A DNA stretch of 64,000 bases from Flagellimonas sediminis (GTDB taxonomy: Bacteria > Bacteroidota > Bacteroidia > Flavobacteriales > Flavobacteriaceae). The notes under the pieces were generated by a model, which did not search any database, was not told the DNA's origin, and saw only the letters and a program-made list of their open reading frames with translations. Both the position numbers and the translations under genes were made by a program. The stretch spans positions 1 to 64,000 of the forward strand of contig NZ_JAAAMI010000004.1 of NCBI RefSeq assembly GCF_010500845.1, given 5' to 3'. Of the stretch, positions 1-9,517 are shown in pieces (the stretch's first letter is position 1; the number at the start of each line of letters is the position of its first letter).

Positions 1-612
1 GATGACAATCGTCCTTTTTTTTGATATGTCCTTTTTAGGTCTTGCCATTTTCTATGGTTTTGGTATTGTTCTAAAGGTCATTTGTAAACGAAGTGCGCAG
101 TTTTTGTTTACAAAAACACAACTTGCTCCGTGACCTCCGATCAACTATACCACAAACCTATTGTCTATTGATTGTTTACAAGGGATTTGCCGTACAGAGT
201 TATATGTACGGTAAATTTATCCAGTGTTGGAAATAAGGAATTGGACGAAATCACAGGGGTGAGTTTCTATGGAAAGGGAGAAAAATGGTCAATGTATGAA
301 TATACCCTTAATTTTAATCTCTTTACCAGTTGTCCAATTGTCATTTTCCAAACTGATTTTTAAAGCCCGTTTGGGCCAATAGTGGAAAGGGAAAAAACAG
401 AAAGGGTATGACATTGAGGAAAGGGAACTTAAAAATGGTGATTGTTCAATAATGAGGCTTGGCACCTTATCCGCAAACAGCCTTAACATAGCAAATCATC
501 AAGACAAATTTATTAGCGTTTTGAAAAATCCTTACCTCTATACGATGATTACCAGTGTTCTTTTGTCCAGTTTCCTTCCTGTATATTTTACTTTAATCCT
601 CCTTTATTTTCC
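1..612. other. Non-coding stretch with two inverted repeats
   Basis: No convincing gene is seen; short open frames here lack recognisable protein features. Two inverted repeats stand out. One has 9-bp perfect arms TTTGTAAAC (81-89) and GTTTACAAA (106-114). The other has arms TTTGCCGTACA (186-196) and TGTACGGTAAA (205-215), matching at 10 of 11 positions around an 8-nt loop. Neither is followed by a clear T-run, so they are not obvious terminators. Confidence 0.5.
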
Positions 613-662
613 TTGGAGCACATGATCATTTAAATGATCATACATTTGTACGATCGTACAAA
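613..662 (+). promoter_or_regulatory. Orphan promoter with two perfect operator palindromes
   Basis: A 20-bp perfect palindrome, ATGATCATTTAAATGATCAT (622-641), is followed by an 18-bp perfect palindrome, TTTGTACGATCGTACAAA (645-662). Between and across them lies TACATTTG (641-648), an exact match to the flavobacterial -7 consensus TAnnTTTG, with a TTG at 613-615 as a loose -33 element; the spacing of 25 is slightly long. An ATG at 666-668 follows, but the IS element begins at 669, so whatever gene was controlled is gone or split. The layout is that of a self-regulated TetR-type gene; that reading is inference. Confidence 0.5.
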
Positions 663-739
663 AAATGTGTCTCGTCCTGAAAAAAGTTGTCACTTAAAGC
701 GGTTGATACTATAACGAGTTTACACATTTTTCAATAATC

Positions 740-1753
740 TTAGGTCAGGTTTACACCCAAGGTTCCCTTTGTTATCATGCAGGGGTTTGTTCCCTGATCA
801 TATTTATGTCTTTCCTTCCAATAATTTTTCCATGCCCTTGGTATCGGTCCGTGGGACATGTGGGCCGAATCGGGGGTCTGCATATTGAGACTTAGATGGG
901 GCCTACGGCCATTGTAAGAGGAGACGATGTCCCCGAACATATCTATTGCCTCCACTTTGAGCCTTGGTCTATTGTTCTTGAGCCATTCGGTCTTCAGTAT
1001 GCCGTTCACCCTTTCGGCTATTGCATTTTCCAAGGGATCCACCTTTTCTGTCATACTGATCCCGATGCCGGCACCCTTAAGGATGCTTATGTACCTGTCG
1101 CAGCAGTACTGGATGCCCCTGTCCGAATGGTGCACCGGTTTGGGACCGGTCCCATGCGGCAACTGTGATATGGCCATGTTCAGGGCGCCGATCGCACCGG
1201 AGGCCGTTAGTTTTGGGGATATGTCCCATCCTATTATCTTCCTGGAATATGCGTCCGTGACGAGCGAAAGGTACATGAATCCCTCCATCGTGTCGATATA
1301 GGTTATGTCACTGACCCAGAGCTGGTGTGGGGCATCGACCGTCATCTCCCTTGCCAGGTTGGGGTACCGCCGAAACGAATGGTGTGAATTGGTGGTCCTT
1401 GCCCTGCCTCTGGAGCGTCGCAGCAGCATCGAGTTTTCCCGCAGGAGGGCGAAGAGCGCATCCATGCCCATTGAAACCTGTTGTGGGCAGGATGGCCCGA
1501 AGATGATGCTGTGGAGCTTGCGCACGCCCACGCCGGGAAGTATGGCGCGTTCATTCTGAACCATCTCGAGCACCAACTGCTTTTCGGCAAGTGTCCTGTA
1601 CTCGTATCTCAAAAACTTATAATAGGCCTGTCTCGTTTTGCCAAACAGTCCGCACAGCGTCCCAACACTTGTTTTGGGCATGGTCTCTTTCATTTCTTGG
1701 ACTGTTTGGCACCAGACTTTTTCTGATGTTGATCTTAAGGTCCCTTTCCGCAA
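740..1753 (-). CDS. IS3-family transposase OrfB (DDE integrase core)
   Basis: This is the catalytic half of an IS3-family transposase. An N-terminal HTH_21-like region (GKTRQAYYKF) precedes an rve integrase core with the expected acidic triad: Asp in WVSDITYID, Asp in HHSDRGIQYC and Glu in NAIAERVNGILK. The open frame begins at a TTG in the region overlapping orfA, so it has no start of its own and would normally be made as an OrfAB fusion by -1 frameshifting. In this copy the shift site looks damaged (see OrfA), so fusion is doubtful although the catalytic core itself is intact. Confidence 0.85.
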   Translation of the reverse strand: MRKGTLRSTSEKVWCQTVQEMKETMPKTSVGTLCGLFGKTRQAYYKFLRYEYRTLAEKQLVLEMVQNERAILPGVGVRKLHSIIFGPSCPQQVSMGMDALFALLRENSMLLRRSRGRARTTNSHHSFRRYPNLAREMTVDAPHQLWVSDITYIDTMEGFMYLSLVTDAYSRKIIGWDISPKLTASGAIGALNMAISQLPHGTGPKPVHHSDRGIQYCCDRYISILKGAGIGISMTEKVDPLENAIAERVNGILKTEWLKNNRPRLKVEAIDMFGDIVSSYNGRRPHLSLNMQTPDSAHMSHGPIPRAWKNYWKERHKYDQGTNPCMITKGTLGVNLT

Positions 1754-2057
1754 TGTCTATCATTTTGTTGGCGGCCAGATTTTTGAGCTTCTCGCTTGCC
1801 AGATCGGACTCAAGTTCCCTGATCCTGGCCAGCATCCCCTCCGGGGAGTCCGGTAGGACAGTTGAGGCCGGTTCCTTGGTGGTACCGTCGTTCGGCAGGG
1901 CCTGGTCCGGACAGAACCTTTTCACCCATTGTTGCACGGATGAAGGTGTTTTGAGACCATACAGTTTTGCCGTTGCCGCCATGCTGAGATCCGATCCCAG
2001 ATAGTGGGAGGCAACCTTTCGTTTAAAATCGTCCGAATAGGAGTTTACACTTTTCAT
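1617..2057 (-). CDS. IS3-family OrfA (HTH), frameshifted at the slippery site
   Basis: This is the DNA-binding half of the IS3 transposase. The start at ATG 2057 gives MKSVNSYSDDFKRKVASHYL, a standard HTH_Tnp_1 opening; 18 upstream codons in the same frame look spurious. After IDIAERDLKINIRK the frame runs on into nonsense. The minus-strand sequence there is AGAAAAAGTC, with five A (1718-1722). One extra A would give the heptamer AAAAAAG, an OrfA ending IRKKSGAKQSKK followed by a stop, and a -1 path straight into OrfB. That restored ending matches what I know of relatives, so one A has probably been lost here or miscalled. Confidence 0.75.
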   Translation of the reverse strand: MKSVNSYSDDFKRKVASHYLGSDLSMAATAKLYGLKTPSSVQQWVKRFCPDQALPNDGTTKEPASTVLPDSPEGMLARIRELESDLASEKLKNLAANKMIDIAERDLKINIRKSLVPNSPRNERDHAQNKCWDAVRTVWQNETGLL

Positions 2058-2110
2058 GATTAAATTTAAATTATTGCTTCTATCATGACAACCTATTCTA
2101 GGACAAGACA

Positions 2111-2626
2111 AGGGTTAAATGGCCCAAGAACATGATACCTACATGTAATTCAATATTAAGTGATTTGGATTATACGATTAGGAACATAGGAAATCCAAAG
2201 AGATTTCCAATCCTTTCTTCTTTCTCCCTTTCCACAAAAGAGCGCCCGACAGGGCGCCACCTTCCATGACCAAAACACAATGGTTTCTTGTAGGGAAACA
2301 ACCAATTTAACGGAATGGAGAAATCTTTTTGGTAGCGGTGAGAGAATAAATGCAAGAGGGCGATAAAGCGTCCTCTTGTTTTTATGAGTGATCCAGAGGA
2401 TGTTGATATCAAATTGGGAACAAACTCACTGTTTTGTCATATTCCTATACTGTGACATTCCCACTGAATTCTATAAGGGACTGTTATTGCATTCTGCTTT
2501 GACATATTCTTTATCTGGCTTTCCTGTCAAAAAGAAGAAATAACAGAAACCCAATCGACATTACTTAAATTTTCCAATAAGTGTAATGCACATGCATATA
2601 AGTTATCACCCAAAAATCAATCTGTC
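2111..2626. other. Non-coding stretch between IS and decayed ABC locus
   Basis: No gene is seen. A tight hairpin, GCGCCC (2242-2247) with GGGCGC (2252-2257), and a terminator-like hairpin (2354-2383) are present, suggesting the remnant of the 3' end of a lost transcription unit. Confidence 0.4.
2354..2383 (+). terminator. Terminator-like hairpin without a gene
   Basis: Arms AAGAGGGCG (2354-2362) and CGTCCTCTT (2369-2377) pair with one G-T wobble around a 6-nt loop and are followed by GTTTTT. This has the form of a rho-independent terminator reading rightward, but no plus-strand gene precedes it, so its gene may have been lost. Confidence 0.45.
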
Positions 2627-5600
2627 CTAGTTACTGTTTGTAGTATTGTTTGTATACGGTTCGTTGGTTTCAAAAAGTGCCCTTATCTCCCTTTTTTCGG
2701 ATGATTTTATATGAGTTACTGCTTTTTGGCAAAAGTCATTGAACAATGTAGGATTGTCCAGGTTACCGTTGACCCATTCTGCCAAATATCCATTGAATCC
2801 TTCAAAACCCATGGTTTGGATCAGCTTATAAAATGCCACGGCCCCTTTATTGATTTCAAGATATTCCGCTCCATCGGCATAGAGCAATGGTGGTTCTTGG
2901 TTGGGCTCGTTATTTTTGTCCTTGCCATACTTTTCCAACTTTTCTTGATAAGCTGATTACCGCTTCCCCACCTATTTCATTTTTCACATACAAGAGTCCC
3001 AACGCCTCTGGCAACCCTATTGTAAGCATATCCGCCCCTTGCACATTGGCAATGGTCAAGTTTTTTTGCAGCCACAGTTTGGCCAATCCACTACCGATGG
3101 TTTGATAGAGATAGGCTTTTTCCTGTAAACCTTCGGTATCGGCCACCCAACCTTCTTTTTCAGAAAGTGCAATGGTATTGGCAAAGGTATACCGATCGTC
3201 TTGCCAACGGTGTATTTCTACCAATTGAAGTTGATTGTCGACCGAATTGGCCCCAAAGTTGGTTTGCATAAAAGCAACCCCTTTTTTTAATGCTTCTTGA
3301 TAGAGGTCCACATTGAACGAATGGGTGGGTTTATGCAGAATGGAATAGTCTATATTCCCGGCCTTGCCCTTGCCAACGCTATAGTCTGATGATCCTACCT
3401 GCCAATTGAACACTTGGGGTTTCTTAATGGTATAGATGGAAGTGGTTCTACCATCTTCAGTTTCCATTTTTTGTAAGGCTCCGGCCGTAAACGGAATTTG
3501 GCCTTCTTCGGTACTAATAATAATTTTACCTGTAACCCAATCGGCATCCGTAGCAAACACATTTTGGGTAAGGGCAAAGGCATTATCAACAGTGGCCATT
3601 CTGGAATCCAGACGTTCCAATCCCTGTTCTTGGCGTTTCCGGTTTTCCAATAACTCCTTGTCGCTATCATATCCTTTCACAGGTAAAAAATCCTGAAGAC
3701 TACCAAAACTTCCCTTTTTGGTCAAATCTGCCTGAAAATCGCTCTGCACAAAACCGACATATTGTTTGCTCCCTACCAAGGAAAGCTGCAACACGCTATC
3801 TTTTTGTAAGGTAGACGGGATTGGATAGGCGGTCAGGTTTTGCTCGACATCCCCTTTTCCCATGGTCAATTCTTGTCCGTTCAGCTTCACATTGGATAAT
3901 TGGACAAAATCCTTGGTATTGAAAAACAAGGTATCTGCCCCCTTTTCGTTGTTCAATGTGATATCAGCAGTAAATTCTGCCCTTCTTTTTGAAGGAAATA
4001 GATCCAATTTTACATCGATTGTTTCATATTTGGGCTGTGGTTTGGTTTCCAGATACTTGTATTTTATCTCGTACTAGGCATCCAATCGTTCCTCTTCGGC
4101 ATCTGGGATAAAGTTGCCATTATCATACACATTTTTGGTGATGAACGACATCAAAAACAAGAATGCCCCAAAAAACAACACCATCACACCTTTGGAAACC
4201 ATGCTAAGTTGCATATTCTTCAACGAAAGTCTGTTTTTCCATTTTTTATCCGAGCCCCGCTTCCATAGCCAAACACCGGTCATGACCAAGGTAATGGCCA
4301 AAGCCAACCACAATAGGAAGAACCAATTGGCCGATTCTTGAAATATACCATAACCGCTCATTTCCGAATAATCTTCAACTCCAGGAGTAAAACCATATCC
4401 TAGCCTTAAATCTTCAATGATGCCCATATCAAAGGAAACAATCAAGAAGATGAAAATGGCCACACAAAGAAGGTGTGTGAAAATTCGATGGCTGGTCAAA
4501 GCTCCCACAAAAAACACCAAAGACGCCCAAAGTACAAAGTTCAAAAAGGCCCAACGATAGAGCAAAAGGTCCTCTGCAAATTGTCCTAAATCTATATAAG
4601 AAGCTCCACCCAACAACACTTGGGTAAACACGGATACTACAATAAAGCTCACACTTAATATAAAAGACAGTCCAATAATCGCTGCCAATCTGGAAAGTTG
4701 GGTAACCCAGACAGGAACGGGCAACGAATCTGTTATTTGCCAAATATTGACCGTCTTGTCCTTAAAAAACAACTCGCCGGCCCAAATCATGATCAACATG
4801 GTTATAAAAACGCCCCATTGCAACCTAAAATAGGTCATATTGCTACTGATGGGATATTCATTACCAATATAATAAGCCGCATTCCAAGTAACATTTTGCA
4901 AAAACACCATCAATAAGATAATACCGAGGATTATTTTGAAGGAAGTAGGGCGAACAATGTTCAGGAACTCCAATTTTGAGAGTGACCATAGTTTAGTGAG
5001 AAAATTAGGTACTTTGTATTGTTTCACGACCTCTGGCAATTTTATGGATGCCGTAGAAAATGACACTTTCTTGCCTTCTTTGATTTTTTTGGATTTATCG
5101 GTACCGGCCTGTATGACGTACTTGAAAGAGAAGCGTAGATATGCCGCTATGGCAAACACCATGGCAAGTCCCATCCAAAGCAATCGGTTCTTTAAAACAT
5201 AGCCGGTCAGTTTGAACAGTTCGGTATTTTTTTGTGTGGGACTCAACAGTTCGGTATAGTGCTGTGCCGCTACATAGCCTCCCGAATCCGCCAAGATGTA
5301 AGCCATTAGATTATCCCCACCCCCGGTTTCGTAGGAAGTTTGGGCGATTAAAAATAGAATGACCACCAAGAATACGGCCAAATAACTTGTGGTCATTCTA
5401 CGGGTAAACACAATGGCAAAAAATACAACGGATACATAAAAAAAGAGGTTGGGTACGGTAAACATGATCCAACCGTGAAACAAAGGGCCCCATTGAACCG
5501 GACCAAAACGACCAGCCTCGCCAATGCCGGAAAACGGCACCAACAAATGCCCAACAATCATACCCGTACTTAGAATGACAAGGTATAGGAAAGCGGCCAA

Positions 5601-5918
5601 AAAGCGGCCTATAAAAAATTGTTTTTCATTGATGGGCAGTGCATAGGTCCACTCCGCGGATTTATACCTGATCTCTTTGTAAAGCACACCTCCGGTAGCT
5701 ATGGCAATGATGATGATCATAAGCATACCCATGGCCGCATAGTTTCTATACAAAATGCTCGAAGCGTTCATAAGCACCCCTTCGTTGGAAAAGAAATCAA
5801 ACGATCCCTTGGTATACCATATCATCTGAAAGGCAAGCATGAGAAAGAAAACAAGGGTAACCCAACTAAATACACGCTGTCTTAGCTCGTTTTTTACTAT
5901 GGAAAATATTGTTTTCAT
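2627..5918 (-). pseudogene. ABC-2 permease / M1-peptidase-like fusion, broken twice
   Basis: One original gene appears as three frames. 4074-5918 encodes a 614-residue polytopic ABC-2-type permease (start MKTIFSIVKNELRQRVFSW) with two sets of membrane segments. An in-frame TAG (4076-4074) then interrupts it; translation past the stop continues YEIKYKYLETKPQPKYE and joins the 4007-2910 frame without a gap. That part resembles the M1 aminopeptidase-like domain of Bacteroidota permease-peptidase fusions, and I see no HExxH zinc motif in it. Near its end a one-base excess in an A-run (2940-2943) shifts the frame; the rest continues as 2938-2627 (KYGKDKNNEPNQEPPLLYAD). The C-terminal part is otherwise well preserved, so inactivation looks recent. 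Confidence 0.8.
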
Positions 5919-5919
5919 T

Positions 5920-6018
5920 TTAGTGTTCGCTTAAAATTTTAAAATAGGCATCTTCTAAAGAAGGTTTTTTAGCATCAAAATCACCATTGGGTAAATCATT
6001 ATATTGGGTAAGAATTTT
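5920..6018 (-). pseudogene. 3' remnant of ABC transporter ATPase
   Basis: Thirty-two codons read KILTQYNDLPNGDF then DAKKPSLEDAYFKILSEH and stop at TAA 5922-5920, one base before the permease start. PSLEDAYFKIL is the typical C-terminal signature of an ABC-type ATP-binding subunit in Bacteroidota. Upstream, at 6021, the frame closes at a stop and no Walker A, signature or Walker B sequence follows, so nearly the whole ATPase gene has been deleted. It was presumably the energising partner of the neighbouring permease fusion. Confidence 0.7.
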
Positions 6019-6310
6019 TTAAAAATGGAACAATCACCAAAATCGATTTAATTGTATTTTTTGAGGCACGATTTCCATGATAAAACCAAAGAAAAAACGG
6101 GTCTGCAAATTAAACTCTGTCTGAAAGTAATTAAGTATTAATTTTTAGAGGTCAGTAGTTAGTTACTTATCCAAGATTTCACTTGGTGTATCATTGTACA
6201 TTATAATGATGAACATCGATTCAAATCTAACAAAAAGGTCGCCAAGGACCGCCATGGGGATAGCATTTTAGATGTCGATAAAGCTCAACAACCGGAACAC
6301 GGCCAGCATA
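6019..6310. other. Non-coding gap left by ABC ATPase loss
   Basis: No gene is seen between the ATPase remnant and the 3' end of the RND pump. One endpoint of the deletion that removed the ATPase must lie close to 6019. Confidence 0.4.
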
Positions 6311-9300
6311 TCACAGCGTGTGGTCTGGGTTAAAGCCATCTACCAATTTTTTATGCTCGTAATCGGCCACCATAAGCTCCTCATAATCAGTTTTTGTTCC
6401 CTTGGTAAACTTATGTACCAATTTTTCCATTAAATTGTATATTACCGGTACTATTATCAAGGTCAAGAAAAGCGAACTTATCAATCCCCCGATGATAACC
6501 CAGGCAAGACCATTTTTCCATCCCGATCCCGGGCCTGAGGCCAACGCAATGGGAAGCATCCCGAAAACCATGGCAATGGTAGTCATTAGAATTGGGCGGA
6601 GACGTGCGTGGTTGGCCTGTATCAAGGCGTTCCTGACCGTTTCCCCTGACCGGACCCTTTCGTTGGCAAAGTCAACCAGGATAATGGCGTTTTTACACAC
6701 TAGCCCGATCAACATAATTATACCAAGAATGGTAAAGATGTTCAGGGAATTGTTCGTTAACGCCAATGCCAGCAAAGCTCCGATGAACGATAAGGGAATG
6801 GAAAAAAGAACTACGAACGGGTGCACAAAACTGTCGTACAGGGAAACCATTACCAAATAGACCAATATAATAGCTGCCAACATAGCAATTCCCAGTGTTC
6901 CGAACCCTTCCGATTGCCTTTCTTTATCCCCACCCCATACGTAATCGACCCCCGTGGGCCGTTCGACATCCTGGAAGGCAGCTTCCCATTCATCCGCGAC
7001 CGTACCAGCTGGTCTGCCAACGGACTGCCCTTTTACGGTAACCGACGCGGTCTTATCCCGGCGTTCCAATTGGCTCGGGCCCAACGTTTCGGTGATGTCG
7101 GCGAACTGTGAGAGTTTTACCTCTTGCCCTTGGTCATTAGTAAGGATCAAATCCCCTACATCGACAATGCTTTTTCTATCAAAACTATTGTAGCGAATGT
7201 TAATATCATATTCATATTCCCCTGCCCTGAATTTGCCATCGGTATTCCCGTTAAATGCTGTTTGCATTGTCAACCCCACCGTTTGTAACGATAATCCCAG
7301 GGAGGCCATTTTATCCCGATCTACTTGAACATTGATTTCAGGATTTCCCGTTTCTACGGACAATTCAATTTCCGTGGCCCCAGGAATCTTATGCAGTTCC
7401 GCCTCCGCCTTTCTGGCAAAGACCATGGCACTATCCAAACTAGGTCCGGTCACTACCAAGGCCAACGGGGCTTCCTCCGCCACTCCCAAAAGACTTATAG
7501 GGACGGTTTTCACCTTGGCTCCGACCAAAATTTTCTCTAAACGACGTTTTGTTTTGGCGGCAAATACATAAGAATCGTCCTGCCTTTCATTTTCATCAAC
7601 CATTTGGACGTTTATTTCCGCCTTGTAAGCTGTAGCCTGTGAAGCTCCTAAGCCTTCGCTGGTCTGGCCTACAGTGGTGATAAGGCTCTTGACTTCTTCC
7701 TGTGTATTCAAAAAGGCCTCTGCTTTTTGGGCCATAAAATTACTTTCTTCCAATGAGGCATCTTTTGGTAGTTCTATCTGCACCAAAAACTCGCCCCTAT
7801 CCGATGTGGCAAAGAATTCGCCTCCAATAAATCCTGCCGCTACCAAGGCGATCGAAGCAAAGAAGATAACCAAAACGATGGACAGCGTGGTTTTATAATG
7901 ATCCAGGCACCAGGTCAATAAGCCGGAGATCCAATTCGTGAAACGTTTTAATTGTGTTTCGAATTTGATGATAAGCCTACCGAACAGGTTTTTACCTGTG
8001 ATATGCTCCAATTTTCCGAAACGGGACGATAACCAAGGAATAATGGTAAACGATGCCAATAGGGACAACAAGGTCGAAATAATTATGGTCACACAAAATT
8101 GGGTAATGATTTTGGACACCAGACCGCTGCTCATGGCAATGGGAAAAAAGACGACCACGATTACCAGCGTTATGGATGTTACCGTGCCCCCGATTTCAGC
8201 GGTACCGTCATAGGCCGCACGGACACGGTTTTTGCCCATTTCCATATGCCGGTAAATGTTTTCGAGTACAACGATGGCATCGTCCACCAAGATGCCTACG
8301 ACCAAAGACAATCCTAATAAACTCATTAAGTTCAAGGTATAATCCAACAACAAAAAGCCTATAAATGTCGCAACCAACGATGCGGGTATGGACACCATTA
8401 CAATTAGCGAGTTTCTTACACTGTGCAAGAAGAACAGCATTACGATCGCCACCAATAACACGGCGATCAATAGGTCATGGATTACGGAATCGGCCGCCTC
8501 TAGGGTAAAAACACTACTGTCATTGGCGACATTGAGACTGAGGTCTATGGTTTTATAATCGGTCTCGAGCTGTGCTATCCGTTTTAATATATCTTCACTT
8601 ACAGCTACGGCATTGGCATCGGACTGCTTGATCACCTGCAGTAGGATGGCACTTTTTTGCTTTACCCGTGCAATTTTTTCAGGTATTTTTTGACTGTCCT
8701 GAACATCCGCAATATCACTGAGCCTCACTTGGATGCCATCTTTATCAGCGACTACCAGATTGCGCAGCTCTTCAACATTTTTATATTTTCCGGCCAACCG
8801 GATCAATATTTTTTGCTGCCTGGTCTGAATATTTCCTGTGGGGAAATCCAAATTCGAGGCCAGGATGGTCTGTTGGACCTGGGGTATGGAAAGGTTATAT
8901 CCATGAAGTCGGTCGGCGTCTAAATTTACCTGGATTTCCCTTTCTTGCCCCCCGATCAAATTTATCTGTGCCACACCATTGACCCGGGAAAGCAAAGGGG
9001 CAATTTTTTTATCAATCAGGTCATAAAACTTAATTTCATCCATAGTGCCATTAGCACCAATTGTCATAATCGGAAGGTCGCTCAATGAAAATTTGCTTAA
9101 GGAGGGTGTTTTGGCATCATCGGGCAGATCACTGATAATGGCATTGATTTTCCGTTGTGCATCGTTTAGGGAAATATCAACATTGGCATCATCCGTCAAG
9201 GTAATCGCAACCGTGGAAAGGCTTTCATAAGAACGGGATTCTATTTTTTTGATGTTCTCCAGAGAGGCAACCGCATCCTCTATTTTTTTTGTCACGGTAT

Positions 9301-9481
9301 TTTCGATCTCGCTGGGCGAGGCACCGGGGTAGATAGTGGCGACGGTTATGACATTTCGGTCGAATTTGGGTATCAATTCATACCCCAGTTGGTTATAACT
9401 GAACAGGCCCCCAAGGGTAAGTATGGTGAATAGCACAATGACCAATGAAGGCCTTTTTATGGAAATTTCCGCTAATTTCAT
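6311..9481 (-). CDS. RND efflux pump, HAE1/AcrB type
   Basis: This 1056-residue protein is the inner-membrane proton/drug antiporter of a tripartite efflux system. The N-terminus (MKLAEISIKRPSLVIVLFTI) is the classic first membrane helix, and the length fits the family. TM4 carries the proton-relay aspartates in GILVDDAIVVLENI; TM10 carries the matching lysine in IGLVCKNAIILVDFAN. The two large periplasmic loops between TM1-2 and TM7-8 are present. It is the last gene of an operon with the adaptor 36 bp upstream. The substrate cannot be told from sequence; drugs, detergents or fatty-acid-like compounds are typical. Confidence 0.95.
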   Translation of the reverse strand: MKLAEISIKRPSLVIVLFTILTLGGLFSYNQLGYELIPKFDRNVITVATIYPGASPSEIENTVTKKIEDAVASLENIKKIESRSYESLSTVAITLTDDANVDISLNDAQRKINAIISDLPDDAKTPSLSKFSLSDLPIMTIGANGTMDEIKFYDLIDKKIAPLLSRVNGVAQINLIGGQEREIQVNLDADRLHGYNLSIPQVQQTILASNLDFPTGNIQTRQQKILIRLAGKYKNVEELRNLVVADKDGIQVRLSDIADVQDSQKIPEKIARVKQKSAILLQVIKQSDANAVAVSEDILKRIAQLETDYKTIDLSLNVANDSSVFTLEAADSVIHDLLIAVLLVAIVMLFFLHSVRNSLIVMVSIPASLVATFIGFLLLDYTLNLMSLLGLSLVVGILVDDAIVVLENIYRHMEMGKNRVRAAYDGTAEIGGTVTSITLVIVVVFFPIAMSSGLVSKIITQFCVTIIISTLLSLLASFTIIPWLSSRFGKLEHITGKNLFGRLIIKFETQLKRFTNWISGLLTWCLDHYKTTLSIVLVIFFASIALVAAGFIGGEFFATSDRGEFLVQIELPKDASLEESNFMAQKAEAFLNTQEEVKSLITTVGQTSEGLGASQATAYKAEINVQMVDENERQDDSYVFAAKTKRRLEKILVGAKVKTVPISLLGVAEEAPLALVVTGPSLDSAMVFARKAEAELHKIPGATEIELSVETGNPEINVQVDRDKMASLGLSLQTVGLTMQTAFNGNTDGKFRAGEYEYDINIRYNSFDRKSIVDVGDLILTNDQGQEVKLSQFADITETLGPSQLERRDKTASVTVKGQSVGRPAGTVADEWEAAFQDVERPTGVDYVWGGDKERQSEGFGTLGIAMLAAIILVYLVMVSLYDSFVHPFVVLFSIPLSFIGALLALALTNNSLNIFTILGIIMLIGLVCKNAIILVDFANERVRSGETVRNALIQANHARLRPILMTTIAMVFGMLPIALASGPGSGWKNGLAWVIIGGLISSLFLTLIIVPVIYNLMEKLVHKFTKGTKTDYEELMVADYEHKKLVDGFNPDHTL

Positions 9482-9517
9482 AGTATGGAATAAAATGTTT
9501 CAGGTTATTGTCCGGTT

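Larger units (their letters stand above)
669..2110 (-). mobile_element. IS3-family insertion sequence, full length
   Basis: The element is bounded by imperfect 25-bp inverted repeats. The left end reads TGTCTCGTCCTGAAAAAAGT (669 onward) and the right end, on the reverse strand, reads TGTCTTGTCCTAGAATAGGT (2110 downward). It ends in the TG...CA dinucleotides usual for IS3 elements. It carries overlapping orfA and orfB on the minus strand. No target-site duplication is visible. It sits directly downstream of the operator pair at 613-662. Confidence 0.85.

Noticed and set aside
2170..2412. An 80-codon minus-strand open frame
   Set aside because: It has no protein-like features and runs through two hairpins, one of them terminator-like; it is most likely chance.
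2910..4007. An active M1 aminopeptidase
   Set aside because: No HExxH zinc motif is visible, the segment follows a stop codon, and it belongs to a permease fusion; a catalytic claim is unsupported.
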